Part shown: positions 35,227-47,297 of the stretch, one piece after another | Layout of the letters: every line of letters begins with the position of its first letter | Position numbering within the stretch: the first letter of the stretch is position 1 | From: Trifolium pratense | Lineage: Eukaryota; Streptophyta; Magnoliopsida; Fabales; Fabaceae | Direction of reading: 5' to 3' | Length of the DNA stretch: 64,000 nt | NCBI RefSeq assembly: GCF_020283565.1 | Contig: NC_060062.1 | Coordinates: 29,572,251-29,636,250 of the forward strand | Made by a program: the position numbers and the translations under genes | The notes under the pieces: model-generated | Database searches by the model: none | Told to the model about the DNA's origin: nothing | Seen by the model: the letters and a program-made list of their open reading frames with translations, nothing else

Positions 35227-37500
35227 AGTCACAAAAAAAAAAAGAAACTTAACAAAAGAAAAGGAAAAAAAAATACTCTTTCTCTATTTTCTTTCTTTGG
35301 TAACAAAACCACATTCACAGTCCTAATTAATTTGGTAAACCACACATATACAGGATATTCCTACTATGTCACAAGCTCCTAGTACATACTAATATCACAC
35401 AGGTTTAGGTGTGTATAACGAAACGTTGGCATTGCCACAAAATCTTTGTAAATTTAATGACTCTGGAAAATTTTCAACCACCTAGTCACATAATCTTTTA
35501 AGCCAAATCCCTTGCCAGGCCATAGAATTTGCTTGAACAAAGCCGATTTTGGAACATTCCAATGCTCCACACGCCTGAATTTTTTTCCAGATATTTTAGA
35601 TGATTTCAAAATGATAACCCTAAATACTAATAACCTACTCACATAAGATTTCATTTTAAAACTTATTCGCATAGTTCATATTAGTCAAATGTATTCATAA
35701 TTGAAATCAAACAATGGTAAACATGTGTCATCATAATTGAACATTTTTTTCACCTGCATACGTTTCCTGATTGTGCATAAAAGTAATATTCTGTATCCAG
35801 TTGCTGCAGCATATATTAACATGGTCAAACTGTGTACCATACAATATAATTTAAGCTTCTTTTTGTTGCTTGCTACTAAATAAACATTTTGTACTTGCCA
35901 CATATTCTATTAAAAAGCTGACTCATTTTAATTTGAGCCTTCAACCAATAGTATAAAAAATGAAAGAAATTCCGAGAGGTTCCATTGAAATGCAGATAAA
36001 TACAATACAATACAATACAGTATAGAAAAATATGTATACACTCCACAGCGTTAGGCTTGAAATTTACCGGAAAGAATAGGCATCCATGGAAAGGACAAGA
36101 TGCAGCTGAATCTCCAGTGGCCAATTTCTTTATCCTGTCATGGAATAAAATTTATGAAGATACACTATGAGCTTTTTAAAGAAACAACAATCACTCAATA
36201 AAAAGTATAGAGTTTTAAAAAATAGAAAACACGAGTTTCTAAAGTTGGATGTGTGGCAGGAGATTGAACTAATAATAACAAAAAATGAAATAAAGTTCAA
36301 TGGTTTTCATATAAACCATAAGTTGTTTTCATAAGTATCTCGGAGAGCTTATGAAAATACGCTGAAAATAGCTTATGAATATGTCATACCCCGCCCTCAT
36401 AAGCTTATGCTAGTAGATAACTCAAATAATTCAATAAAAAAAAAAGTCTTTATGTCAACAATTTATCATTATATCTTGAAATCATACATATAAATAAAAA
36501 ACAGTGTTATTACAAGTAAAGTGTAATGGCATTGACATAAGGACTCTCAGTGGCAACTAATGTAATGGACTCTCAGTTCAACATCCGTGACTGTTACTTA
36601 TAAGTCTTGAATCCGTAAGTAGGTTTAAGATGACTCGGATATTCAAGTGGTCTTCTATTGGAAGTGAATGGTGCTAGATATGTCAAAAAAGCAAAAGACC
36701 AAACACAAACTGATGAGGTATGCAGGACATATCTGTTTTCATTTACAAAACTTATCAATTTTCTGTAAGAGATAAGTTGCAGGGCAGAAATAATAATTAA
36801 GAAAACAGTCACCGCAGAAAAACTTATCAATTTCATGGTATTATTGATTAGTTCCTTCCTATGCATATATTACAATCCTTAAATTTGAAATCCATTTCAA
36901 AGATTTAATACAACAACATTAGGCTTTTCCATCAGCCGGTGTCAGGTACAAATATTTATTAAAAACAAATACAATCATGTGAATGATACAGTTGAGAAGA
37001 AACTCAAAATTAGTCTGAGTTATATAGCATTGAGATTTAACAGGCAAATAAATGCATAAATTAAACAACGACTATAACCATGTTACAAATTTTAAAAGCA
37101 AGCATAATAAAAGCAAATACCTTGAATCTCTACATACACTATTTAAATGAAATATTGGAATAACAAGAGTTGCATTTAGTAATCCAGCCACAACAACTGC
37201 GTCACATATCTGCACAGCTAGTAGTATAATGAGCGCTAGAACAATTTGGACACCAGATCATTGATGTTCATCAAATAGCATTAAACATGTATCATGTATG
37301 CCTGGAAGTCTATCATCATACTTCATTCAGACCAAAATGACACAAAGGACAAACACCAGAAAAATAATATTCGCCAACTTCATAAGGCAAGCACTAGATA
37401 TAACTCAATGGACATTCATTTTCATAAACAAATTATCGCTGCGGAAAATCACCATTAACATGATTTCAAGCTTTAGAAATTAAAATTCAATTTCTAAACG
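35227..37500. other. Intergenic DNA with two possible minus-strand exons
   Basis: Two stretches look exon-like on the minus strand. At about 35455-35572, HWNVPKSALFKQILWPGKGF continues to a stop after an attcag acceptor. At about 36071-36137, IKKLATGDSAASCPFHGCLF lies between a gacag acceptor and a GTAAAT donor. I do not recognise the family and could not join them to each other or to the ARF relic at 37526-37796. An ORF at 36594-36866 has no recognised motif. The rest is AT-rich. Confidence 0.3.
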
Positions 37501-37525
37501 CCAATGATTGATAATATATTCTCAC

Positions 37526-37796
37526 ATCTGATTCTGGAAGCAAAACAAGATAAGCATAAGCCTCATCAGTTTCTTGCTCAGCCTACAACAACAGAAAGAA
37601 AATCAACAAGATTCTAAGGTAAATAAACACAAACCATCATTTTCACAACAAAGAACACATAAAGACATGAATGTAACAAGAGGAATCAAACAACAGTACC
37701 AGCAACGGAACCTTAACAACACGGCATAAAATCTTCGATGGTAGATTGAAAATGAGGAATTTCTTGGTTCAATTCTTGATCAGTAGATGCTTGAAG
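37526..37796 (-). pseudogene. Auxin response factor (ARF) relic, two exons
   Basis: ARFs are DNA-binding regulators of auxin-responsive genes. The first relic exon (37700-37796) reads LQASTDQELNQEIPHF, then in another frame LPSKILCRVVKVPLL. The second (37526-37582) reads AEQETDEAYAYLVLLPESD. Together they match the N-terminal segment just before the B3 domain, and the exon junction (LL|AE) and donor sites fit the ARF gene layout. Two lesions are visible: a one-base insertion between PHF and LPSK, and a broken acceptor in which the expected gcag before LQAS reads gcaa. The first exon, B3 domain, middle region and PB1 domain were not found nearby. It is therefore a fragment, not a working gene. 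Confidence 0.8.
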
Positions 37797-39146
37797 TTGC
37801 AACCAAAAAAGACCAAAAGACCATAAAGTTTTATATGTAAGTACAACAGAAAAAGGACATGATATTGAAGCTAGAACATATGTAAGCAATGTATCCCATT
37901 GAAAACTTCAAAAACGAGATCTAGAATCGTTTCCGATATTATTACCCTATCAGTGAGAACAGAATCCTTGTTAATACTTGAGGGCATAGAGATCACATGG
38001 GCTCCAATTGAATTATTCCCTAGCTTAATATTTTTTTTTTAATGTATCCCAGACTTGTTTAAAATCTGAAGCAACCTAAAAACATTAAATCAATGCCAGT
38101 AAGAAATACAAATTAAAGGACTAAATCATGAGGAAGAACTAAATACCTAAGTCACGAGGAAGATCTGTTTCCGATATGATTACCCTCTCAGCCTCTTATT
38201 GTATCTTCTGCTCCTTTCTGTTTTTTGTTTTCAAAAGAAAGTGAGTAACAAAACTGAACATAAGAGAAGTAAGGCAACCAAACACAAATCCATATAAAAA
38301 CTGATGCACTTTCCATTAATACCTCTAATGACCTGAAGAGACGAGACTGATTTTTATCCTACACAAGCTGTAGTACCTGCATTGACTCTGACAATCAAGG
38401 TAGTTATGGATTCAAACAAACACAAAAAAATATATCTTCTCTCCAACATATCATTAATCACAATTGCATAATAAAAGAAAATAGAAACTCAGTCAAAGCT
38501 GAAACAATCAAAACTAGGAAGAACTCTTGATACAGATCATCATTTTTCACACATGCAAAACAGAACAAAAAAAAAAAAGATTTTTTTTAATAACCTTAAC
38601 TTGTCTGAGAAAGTTAAAAACTTAAATCATCAATTTCACTTCTCATCCCTCCCTCAGTTTGCTCCATGTTCATAAGGTAAAAGGGTCACTGAAAAACATT
38701 CTGGAAAGGCTGTTAATTAACATAAAATGAAATCTATATAGACGATCTACAAATTAGTCAAAAGTCCAAACACGAAAACACAATCAAGAACATAAATCAT
38801 CAACAAAAAGAATGGAACAAATAAACAAAAGCCACATTTTCTGAAACAAAAAATAGATAAATGAAATTACCCAAATTAAAACCACATAACCAAAGACACA
38901 ATTTTTATAACCTAAAAAGAAGAAAGTTAAAAACTTTATAGAAATGAAATTGAAAACTAACGAGCCTGAGAAGGAGGAAGTGGCAATGAACTCACCTATT
39001 TCCATATAGAAAGCATCTATATATTATGTCAAAATATAACAATGGAATCTTACCCTTTTTCCTTACCCATTTTGATATAGAAAGCATCTATCTATATATG
39101 TCATCATGTCTGAAAAGGAATAATAAGAGAGAATGGGTTACTATCA

Positions 39147-39170
39147 TCATCATCATCATCATCATCATCG
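39147..39170. repeat. (ATC)n microsatellite
   Basis: About eight or nine ATC triplets just downstream of the stop codon of the minus-strand proline-rich gene. Copy B has only about three (57083-57095). Confidence 0.9.
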
Positions 39171-39569
39171 AAGTGACATCAAAATTTTGATTTTTCTCTT
39201 TCTCTCGTTTTCGATGAGTTGAGCGGTGTTCTGATTCCTTCGATACTCAAGCAACCACAATTCACCATCTTGAATGATTCGATCCATTAAACGTAGCATC
39301 GGGGTAGAATATATCATTCGTTGCTTATTACTTTTTTTGGGTGCACGAGGAGGTGAAGGAGTTACCGACGATGGCGATGAAATCGGAGTGCGAGGTGAAA
39401 TCGGAGGAGTATGATCCATCATCGGAGATTCACAGAGAGGAGTGCGAGGTGAAATCGGAGGAGTATGATCCATCATCGGAGATTCACAGAGAACAAGTGA
39501 AATCGGAGGAGTATAATCCATCATCGGAGATTCACAGAGAACAAGTGAAATCGGAGGAGTATGATCCAT
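39165..39569 (-). CDS. Proline-rich repeat protein, unknown function (copy A)
   Basis: A single minus-strand frame of 134 residues. The N-terminal half is four tandem copies of a 16-20-residue unit of the type MDHTPPIS...LCESPM. It is followed by a Pro/Ser linker (TPISSPSSVTPSPPRAPKK) and a charged C-terminus (MLRLMDRIIQDGELWLLEYR, then NERKRKIKILMSLR). No signal peptide or membrane segment is evident. The C-terminal 70 residues are the same as in the copy at 57089-57484, so that part is the conserved domain. I do not recognise the family. The leader contains CTCTCT-rich and ATTCATTC repeats. Whether it is expressed is unknown; parallel preservation of the frame in both copies is the best evidence that it is real. 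Confidence 0.6.
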   Translation of the reverse strand: MDHTPPISLVLCESPMMDYTPPISLVLCESPMMDHTPPISPRTPLCESPMMDHTPPISPRTPISSPSSVTPSPPRAPKKSNKQRMIYSTPMLRLMDRIIQDGELWLLEYRRNQNTAQLIENERKRKIKILMSLR

Positions 39570-39870
39570 CGGAGATTCACAGAGAGGTGAAATCGCAGGA
39601 TCGGAGATTCACAGAGAAGAGAGTAAAATAACAAGACAGAGAGAGAGAGAGATAGCAGCAATGGGAGAGAGAGCTGAGAGAGCGATGAATGAATTGAATG
39701 AATGAATGAATAGTTAGGGTTCCCGGATTTGGGCGCTCATTATTTATAAGGATCAGGACGTGAGATGCACGCAGTCAACGGTAATATTTTTTTTTATTTT
39801 TTTTGTAAGAATAAAATTTAGCAATTACTTAGGCGGTGTATATTGTTTAAAAAAAACATTAACATTATAC

Positions 39871-40500
39871 TAAATATATATATTTATTTATTTTTAAACA
39901 AAGTCAAATATATTTTAAAAACTACGAGTAGTTGACAAAGATCTAAGGACAAACTCAATTGAGTCAAATATATTTATATTTTTTTTACACTGAGTCAAAT
40001 ATATTTCAATAATTACGAGGAGTTAACAAAGACCCAAGGACAAACTATTTTGGAACTCACCAAAGTCCTTATTTCCCTTCCTCGATGTTCAAATTCTGCC
40101 AAAAATTTCAATGTTTCTTCATCTATTGGAAGGTTGGTGGTATGAATTAATAGAAAAATATAATTTGTTGTTTTTACTACAAATGAGGATCTGACATCAT
40201 GTTAGATTTGTGATAAACTCAACCAGATAACTCTAAATAGATTCAACTAAATAGTTTTTTTCAATTTTGCATAGATATACAATAGATAGCCTAGAAGCTA
40301 GCCTATGTGAGGATATTTCCACTCACTAAAGTGAAGCTGAAGCTATAACTTTAATACTTCATCTTTTTTATTAGCACAATTAATCGAAGACTTGGTGGTT
40401 ATTCGTACTTTTTTTTTCACAGATAAAGAGAGTAATAAAGAGTAAAATAAAGAGTAAGGAGAGAGATGTAGAAAAATTGGAAAGAAGAGGATCCAACTTG
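39871..40500. other. AT-rich intergenic DNA
   Basis: No gene seen. It contains duplicated phrases (gagtcaaatatatttaaa/ttatatt near 39900 and 39961, and aggagttaacaaagaccc against gagtagttgacaaagatc). Confidence 0.35.
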
Positions 40501-40539
40501 AGGATGGAGGAACTAAAAGTATGGATCATGATTAGGAAC

Positions 40540-41212
40540 ATATAAGGTGGATCAGTTGGGATAACGTTTGTAAATCGAAGGAAGATGGTGGCCTTGGGGT
40601 TAAGAATCTTGAGCTGTTTAATTTGGCTCTTTGCGCGAAATGGAAATGGAGGTGCTTAGTGGATAGTAGTGCTTCTTGGCAGCCTTTGTTGCGTTTCAGC
40701 TATGGCAGGAAGTCTGGAAGTTTGGATATTGAATTGTTGGCAGTTAGCAGCAATAATGACTCTATTTGATGGAGAGATTTAGTGGAAGTCAATAAATTTC
40801 ATCCTTCGTGTGTTAGCTGGTTTGAGGATATTGTGGTTAGGAAAATCGGTAACGGTGAAAACATGTCATTCTAGTTGCAGAGGTGTGCATGACACACTAT
40901 ATATTGAAGGACAGATTTTGCAGACTCTTTTCTGTTATGACTGACAAAAATGTAATGATTTCGTACATACTTAAGACCAATGGAAATAGGAGGGAGTGGT
41001 TGTGGAATTGGCGTAGAACTCTCTTCGCATGGGAGGATGGACAGTTGAAGGAGTTACTAGAGTTGTTGAAGGATGCCACAATTGATAAAACAATAGACAA
41101 CTCAGTTGGACGCAAAATCTCTTCGATCCATCCACAAAAGGACGAACAAAGTCCAAATTGTTTAAGCACAGCGAGCAAAAAATTTCAATCCAAGGTGTCA
41201 AAGGCTTTTTAA
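40540..41212 (+). pseudogene. LINE reverse-transcriptase C-terminal fragment
   Basis: Plus-strand frames give GGLGVKNLELFNLALCAKWK, then WRDLVEVNKFHPSCVSWF and, after stops and a frame change, RFCRLFSVMTDKNVMISYIL and WNWRRTLFAWEDGQLKELLE. This is the region between the thumb and the zinc-binding domain of plant LINE ORF2. It belongs to a different LINE lineage from the element at 31775-35208. Neither a catalytic domain nor a poly(A) tail is attached. Confidence 0.75.
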
Positions 41213-41359
41213 TGTTGATCTTTAACGCTATGCTACCTGCAAAGTTCTTTTTATGTACCACATTAATAGCCTCTTATGCAACTATCGTATCTGGATCCTC
41301 TCAATCCCATTTTTTGTCAATCTCTCTCAATCAACAAATTCTAACCTCGAGATTAATCT

Positions 41360-41765
41360 AAGGATTGAAAAATTAAAAGTATTGTATAAAATAAAATAAT
41401 TTATAGTAGTATTTCTGTAAAAAAATATAAAATAATTTATATCATAGTATTGTATAAGATTACTTAAAAATTAATGTATACTTAAACGAAATTTTTTATT
41501 TTTTTTTACAAAGTCTTAAATGCAGTTTTTGCATAATTTTTGTCTTCCTATTTTGAAAACTTCAGACATCTGGTCCCCTTTTCATTTCTTTTTTTATTTT
41601 AACTAATATAAATTACCCGTGCAATGCACCAGTTAGTTTTTACTTATAAAAATATAAATATTAGATTAAAATGTATATTTTTCTAATAATAAATTTTAGT
41701 GTACAATTTTGTTTCACTGAAAATTTAAGTGTATGTTTGGTTGCCCTATTTTTAAAGGTATATAT
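41360..41765. repeat. Dispersed repeat, empty-site relative of the Helitron insertion
   Basis: Bases 41441-41765 align with 29493-29765, and 41360-41460 aligns with 59205-59312. The uninterrupted tagtattgtataag at 41445-41458 is the equivalent of the Helitron 3' junction. An imperfect ccgtgcaatgcacc hairpin followed by ttagt lies near 41617-41636. Confidence 0.65.
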
Positions 41766-41799
41766 AATATTTTTTAAGTTTCGATATTTAAAAACTTAT

Positions 41800-42049
41800 A
41801 AATAATTTATATTAAACATTCATTTATATACTTGTATAATTTTCATCCATGTGGTCTTATGAATATAGCTCAATTGGTAAATTTTGACATTACCGCTCTA
41901 GATTCTCCATTTCTCTACATTGAGCCTAGTTACTAATATGACCTAGAGGACCTTCATCCTGTGTATAAAAATTCGGATGTTCCACCCATCATAAATATAT
42001 CTAATAGAAATTTTGATTTTTTTTTCCTGTAATTAGAAAATATAATATA
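41800..42049 (+). repeat. tRNA-like tandem unit (part of the 47-48 kb array)
   Basis: It contains catattcatttatatacttg-like sequence, then gaatatagctcaattggtaaa (A-box-like) and aaccttcatcctgtgtat. The same order recurs at 47371-48400. It appears to be the left part of the array before the long LTR inserted. Confidence 0.6.
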
Positions 42050-42559
42050 GGGTTAAATATGTTTTTAGTCCCTACATTTTACTCTATAGTCAAGAATAGT
42101 CCTTACATTTTTTTTATGGTTAAAAAAATCCTACACTTTTTTCCCTTATCAAAATTGGTCACTACCGGTAATTGTTTTTAACATAATGTAGATGTGGTGC
42201 AACTGGCCAATAACATGATGACATGTGTCTTTTCCACAAGAGTTATTGCGCACATTTTCACACCAAATCATCTTTTATTTGTATATTTGCATTTCTCTAT
42301 AAACACTTAGATCAGGAAATGCAAATACAAATAAAAGATGATTTGGTGTGAAAAGGTGCACAATAACTCTTGTAGAAAAAGACACGATCATGTTATTGGT
42401 CAGTTGCATCACATCTGCATTCTGTTAGAAAACATTAACAGTAGGGACCAATTTTGATAACGGAAAAAAGTGTAGCATTTTTTTTTTAACTATAAAAAAA
42501 ATGTAGGGACTATTCTTGACTATATGACAAAATGTAGGGACTAAAAACATATTTAACCC
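42050..42559. mobile_element. 510-bp MITE with near-perfect inverted repeats, 9-bp TSD
   Basis: It begins gggttaaatatgttttta gtccc and ends with the inverse. The arms pair along almost the whole length: acacttttttccc against ggaaaaaagtgt, and atcttttatttgtatttgc against its complement, meeting near 42305. The TSD tataatata is exact at 42041-42049 and 42560-42568. The 9-bp TSD and long arms point to a Mutator-like origin. No ORF. Confidence 0.92.
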
Positions 42560-44195
42560 TATAATATATAACATCTCATGTCAATTTATCTAGAATATCA
42601 ACAAGAGTGTACATAACTGAATCGGGAACATTAATTTTTCACTACATAAAGATCAAATACATCAATAGGATTACAATAATCCACTAAATGAATGCATGAT
42701 TGAGCTAACTACTAAACTCAAATTAACTGAATCTTATATAATAATAAGATTAACATGATGTCAGCCCCATAACGTAATCCATGTATCTGAATCTTCGTGC
42801 TAGCAAACCAAGATATCTCGATCAATCTACTTATCTGAAATCAAATAAGTGGGGGATGAGAACAGTCACTTCGTCTCAGTGGATTCCTACTACCCAGTCA
42901 CTATTGGTATTTACACCGGGGGCAACTAATGAACTAATATAGTTCTCTGATCCTGATAGTCAGTCCATAACATAATTTTATAACGTAATTCATAACATAA
43001 CATAATATCATAAAGGTGTATCACAAATTATTATCTTGTTCGTTTTATTCATTACAAAGACACTCTGAGGTGAGCCGATCTCAGAGGCTTGACATATCCG
43101 TTTGCGATAATAATATACATCGACACGACGGAAGCTCACAATCATAACATAATTGGATTCTACTGAATCCCATAACGTGGTACAAAAGTAACCACCATGA
43201 TTGACTGACTTTCCTAACTTAACTTACAATCTTGATTGTTATCCTGCCCATGAATTCCCTTCCAAGGTATTTCTAAATTGTCTTGATTCCTGATATGTAA
43301 TTTCCTGAAGTGTGTTTGACGCTATAAACATAGTATATCAGTATATTGTCTATGGAAAAGTTCCAGAATAAATAAGGGTTTAAAACGAGTGGCTAAGTTG
43401 GAAAAGTAGTAATTATACAGTGTACTGTCCTGCTATGCTCGCCTAGCGAAGTTAATTCTCGCTTAGCGAATACACCAATTAAGTACTCTGTTTCGCATTT
43501 TCTATATAAATTCATTAAATTGCCACCTACAAACCATATTCATCCGGTCATAGTCATTAACCAATATCCATCATTTATAGTAGAGGTGGACTTGGGGATT
43601 TAATCCACCTCACACACACATTATAGTCCTAAAATCCTTAATGTTATCATGCATCATAATTTTGGGGAATATCTTAACTTACCTTCTAAACTAATGTTGT
43701 CATACATATTCTTGATTTGGGGAAACTATGGTACTAAACTAACTAGAGTTTAAGGCTCTAAGGGAACCCACCTGATATTAGATGAACAATTTCTTGAATG
43801 AGTTTCAACTCTAAGCTTTGTTCCTTATTCTTTAGCTCCAATTACTGCATCCATTACTTGGTAAAAGGCTCATATGCATAGACTGGATGTGAATCAGCAG
43901 GGAATAACCACAACAACATGCGGTAGCAGAACAGAACTGCTATCCTCGCTTCTCGCTCGGCGAGACTCCACGAACAGTCCAGATTTTCCTGCACAATTAA
44001 GCTGCAGGCCCTCCACTTTAAAATCGTCCCCTGACCTCGATATTAAAGACATGTCCAAAACACGAATTTCCCTAAACTTAATCCAAAATTCCAACTTGAT
44101 TTCATTCTACATTCTAATTACAACTCACATCTTTCTTCAAACCTCAACCCCTTCTAAATCATTCAAGCTTCTATCTTCCAACTTCAAGCTTTTCC

Positions 44196-44372
44196 TGTTA
44201 GAATCAAAGATACAAACTAAGATAATAACAAAGGAAGCAACTAGGGTTACATAATATTAGAATTGCATTACTTAATAAAATAGAGTTACAAGAGATTATT
44301 ATATAGCAAAACCTAGTGGACTATAAACCTAATGAGCCCAATAGCATAAACCCAATATTTTATTATCTAACA
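44196..44372 (-). repeat. LTR (3') of the small element
   Basis: 177 bp, tgttagaatc to ttatctaaca. Confidence 0.9.
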
Positions 44373-46179
44373 CCCACCCTCAAACTCATGATGCTTATCA
44401 ACAAAAAACATTGTGAGTTTGTCAAACAAAATACTAAAAACATCTAACAAATAAAATAAACTTATAACACTACCCCTCAAGCTAAAGCTTACTAAGCTTT
44501 AAGCTTGTTACAAATTAACCCAGAAAATAAACCAACTCAACTAATAACTAACCAATTGAGAGAAGCAACCAAAGTGAGTAATCATCCGAGAGAGAAGTAG
44601 CATCCAAAGAGAGAAACCATCAGATAGAAGCATTCAAACAGATCATGAGAGACAAACCAAATCAAACCAATTCATCATCCAATACAATCAAAGCTAACCA
44701 ATCCAACAAATCCAAACTTTACCAAACCAAATTGTTCCAATCCAAACTGAACCAAACCAATTTAAATCGAACAAAACCAAATGAGCCATAGACCCATAAC
44801 CAAACAAAATGGGAACTGAACCAATCAAATCAAACTAATCCAAACCAACATAAAGAAGAATCAAACCACAAAACAGAAGAATCCGTCAATAGAGAGAGAA
44901 GCAACCAAAATAGAAGAACAAAGGGGAGAAATCCAACAGAAAAGAAATCATCAGAGAGAGAGAGAATCAATCAGACATAAGAAAAGAAAAGAAAACATCA
45001 GAGAGAGAGAGAGTAATCAAACCAAACAGAGAGATGAACCAATCAAAAGAACCAATAGAGAGAAAAAGAGAAGCATTCAAACAGAAGAAGAATCAATAGG
45101 GAGGGAGATGCAATCAGACATAAGAAAATCAACATAGAGAAGCAATCAGACAGAGACAATCAAAAAGAAGAAACCAAATAGGGGAGAAATGCAATGCAAT
45201 CCATCAGAACAAGTAGAGGGAGAAGTGTAATCGATCAGAAGAAACAATAGAGAGAAGAGACAATTAATCAGAAGAATTCAATAGAGAGACAATCAAATAG
45301 AAGAACCAAATAGAGAGAACCAATTAAACAGAAGAAGCCAATGAGGGAGAATACAAATCAAACTACGAAGAATCAAAAGGGGGAGAAGCAATCAATCAGA
45401 AAGAGACCAATAGAAAGACAATCAATCAGAAGAAATCAAATTATGAGCACTCGACTCACCAAACAAAACCAAACCGCAGACCAAACGAAACATAATCAAA
45501 GCAACTGAAACCAAACAAACCACTAAAAGAGCCAAACTAACATAGAGAACCATATCAAACAGAACCAGACCGATCGAAAACTATGTCAAAAATAACATGG
45601 AAAAATCACAACCTGCCACATTGGTACAAAAAAACAAACTGGAAAACAACCAACGCATCTGATTTAAGAATTGAAATTCCAAAAATCGTTGACCATTCTA
45701 AGAACAAAGATTCATACCATTGTGACAATTGTCTAAAACAACTTGGACGAGACAAATCATATGTGGCGGTGACCACAATCCACTTTATCAATTGACTAAT
45801 GATCATTAAACAACAAGTTTAACAAGGATTAATCCAATAATGAAGACACACAAATGCAACAGAGAGACGCAACACAATTCACAAAAGCCACAAAGGTAAT
45901 ACCTTCCTCAAAACTTTACCGACAATAAGGCTACGAACACAAATACAAGAAGGTGAAACACAAGACCCAATTTTTTTCCTTTGCAGAGGACTCACAATCA
46001 AAGAAGAAATCTAATAACAAAAATCAAATCAAACCAACTTGAAATACTAACCGTAACTCAAAATCCAGAAGAATCACACCAACAAAATAGAAAACATTAC
46101 ATTCCCAAACTTTTGGGAATCTCGGCAGCGGAATACCATCATACAATCTAAGGAGGATCGAAACAAGCTCTCGATACCA

Positions 46180-46354
46180 TGTTAGAATCAAAGATACAAA
46201 CTAAGATAATAACAAAGGAAGCAACTAGGGTTACATAATATTAGAATTGCATTACTTAATAAAATAGTTACAAGAGATTATTATATAGCAAAATCTAGTG
46301 GACTATAAACCTAATGAGCCCAATAGCATAAACCCAATATTTTATTATCTAACA
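46180..46354 (-). repeat. LTR (5') of the small element
   Basis: 175 bp. It lacks two bases (ag) present in the partner at about 44279. Confidence 0.9.
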
Positions 46355-47297
46355 TTTCCAACCAACACCCATTTATTGACATAAATTACATGCATGTACC
46401 AAACATAGCAAATCAGAATTTGGGGTTAAGGATTATGATTTTGGTCATAGCAAGAAAAAGGAAGAATAGAGTAGCTTATTATTTCTCACCTTGAGTTTCC
46501 ACCATCCATACCCTATTGATTGTGAAAATCAACACATGCATCTAAGAATTGAAAGTGGAAATGGAAGCTCGGAGTGAGAGAGATTCTAGCGTGAGAACAA
46601 GAGAGAGTTTGAGGGAAGTTTGTTGCTTTTCCTACTTTGTGAAGTTTAAGAAGATGAATGTCTTGTTGTTGTTGTCTTGCTTGTGAGAGAAAGAAGAGGT
46701 TTGCTGAGTAGTTGTCCTAACCTTATGAAAGAGGGAAGTGTATGAGTGGGTTTGGATCTTGTCTTATGGTTTATTGAGCGTGAGAGAGAGAGAGGGAGAT
46801 ACAAGAAAGGTCATTTTCTTTACTGAAAATAGATCTATGACAAATGAAAGTGGATTTGTCCTCAGAGTCTTAAATAATCACTACAAATAATCTGTTAAAT
46901 GATAATTTGCAATGTTTCATATTCCTAGGTTACTTAATGTATCTAGAAGTTCATTCATGTTCCTACAAGTTCTAGAGAGGGTATTTAATATGCCTAGATG
47001 CTTTCACTTATTTACAAGAATTTTTTATGCACCAATATAAATAGATGTTCTATGTATTGAAAAGGCATTGCATCGAAAAGAAACATTAGTTCAAAATTGT
47101 GTTTCTCAAGTTCCACTTTCCTTTTACTGCCTCTGTCTCTAACATAATCACCCTTCACCTTCCTTATTATTACTTGTTTGCCATGTTGCCCCTTAATTGA
47201 CAATTCCTTATTTCTATTAAATAGAAATATTTTCAATTGATCTCTAATAGTTGACTCTAGTTAATATTCTTCCATTAATTAAAGTTGGGATATTACA

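Larger units (their letters stand above)
37851..39870. repeat. Segmental duplication, copy A
   Basis: From aaaaggacatgatattgaag to acattaacattatac this tract aligns in direct orientation with 55893-57973, with long stretches differing only at scattered bases (for example 38041-38280 against 56086-56325). Differences are a replaced segment at about 38515-38690, repeat-number changes in the coding region and absence of the MITE found in copy B. Confidence 0.9.
44196..46354 (-). mobile_element. Small non-autonomous LTR element (TRIM/SMART-like)
   Basis: Direct LTRs at 44196-44372 (177 bp) and 46180-46354 (175 bp) start TGTTAGAATC and end CTAACA. They differ by one substitution and a 2-bp indel. 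The TSD tttcc is present at 44191-44195 and 46355-46359. The minus-strand primer site tggtatcgagagc directly adjoins the right LTR (46167-46179), and the polypurine tract gagggtggg adjoins the left. The 1.8-kb interior has no coding potential and consists of AG/AC-rich near-repeats (accaaaccaa, gagagaagcaatc, cagaagaa). It is nested in the long LTR. Confidence 0.9.
42567..47297 (-). mobile_element. Long solo LTR or LTR remnant (probably Ty3/gypsy), interrupted
   Basis: The right edge ...gggatattaca (minus TGTAATATCCC) is a typical LTR start. Candidate 5-bp TSDs taata lie at 42562-42566 and 47298-47302, and the flanks rejoin a tRNA-like repeat unit. The left edge reads TATAAC rather than TG, presumably mutated. 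Contents such as cgcctagcgaagttaattctc and repeated cataacataat resemble legume gypsy LTRs. Without the nested element at 44196-46354 its length is about 2.6 kb. No gag-pol or primer site was seen, hence solo LTR. The left border is the weak point. Confidence 0.5.

Noticed and set aside
36594..36866. Minus ORF of 90 residues with a hydrophobic segment
   Set aside because: No recognised motif. Its composition is what AT-rich DNA gives by chance.
39341..39631. Plus-strand ORF of 96 residues with EYDPSSEIHRE repeats
   Set aside because: It is the antisense reading of the proline-rich repeat gene. The minus frame is the one kept in both duplicated copies, including the nonrepetitive C-terminus.
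40897..41261. Minus ORFs opposite the LINE fragment
   Set aside because: Antisense shadows of the LINE reading on the plus strand.
43874..44254. Plus ORF of 126 residues across the LTR boundary
   Set aside because: It runs from the long LTR into the small element's LTR and has no motif.
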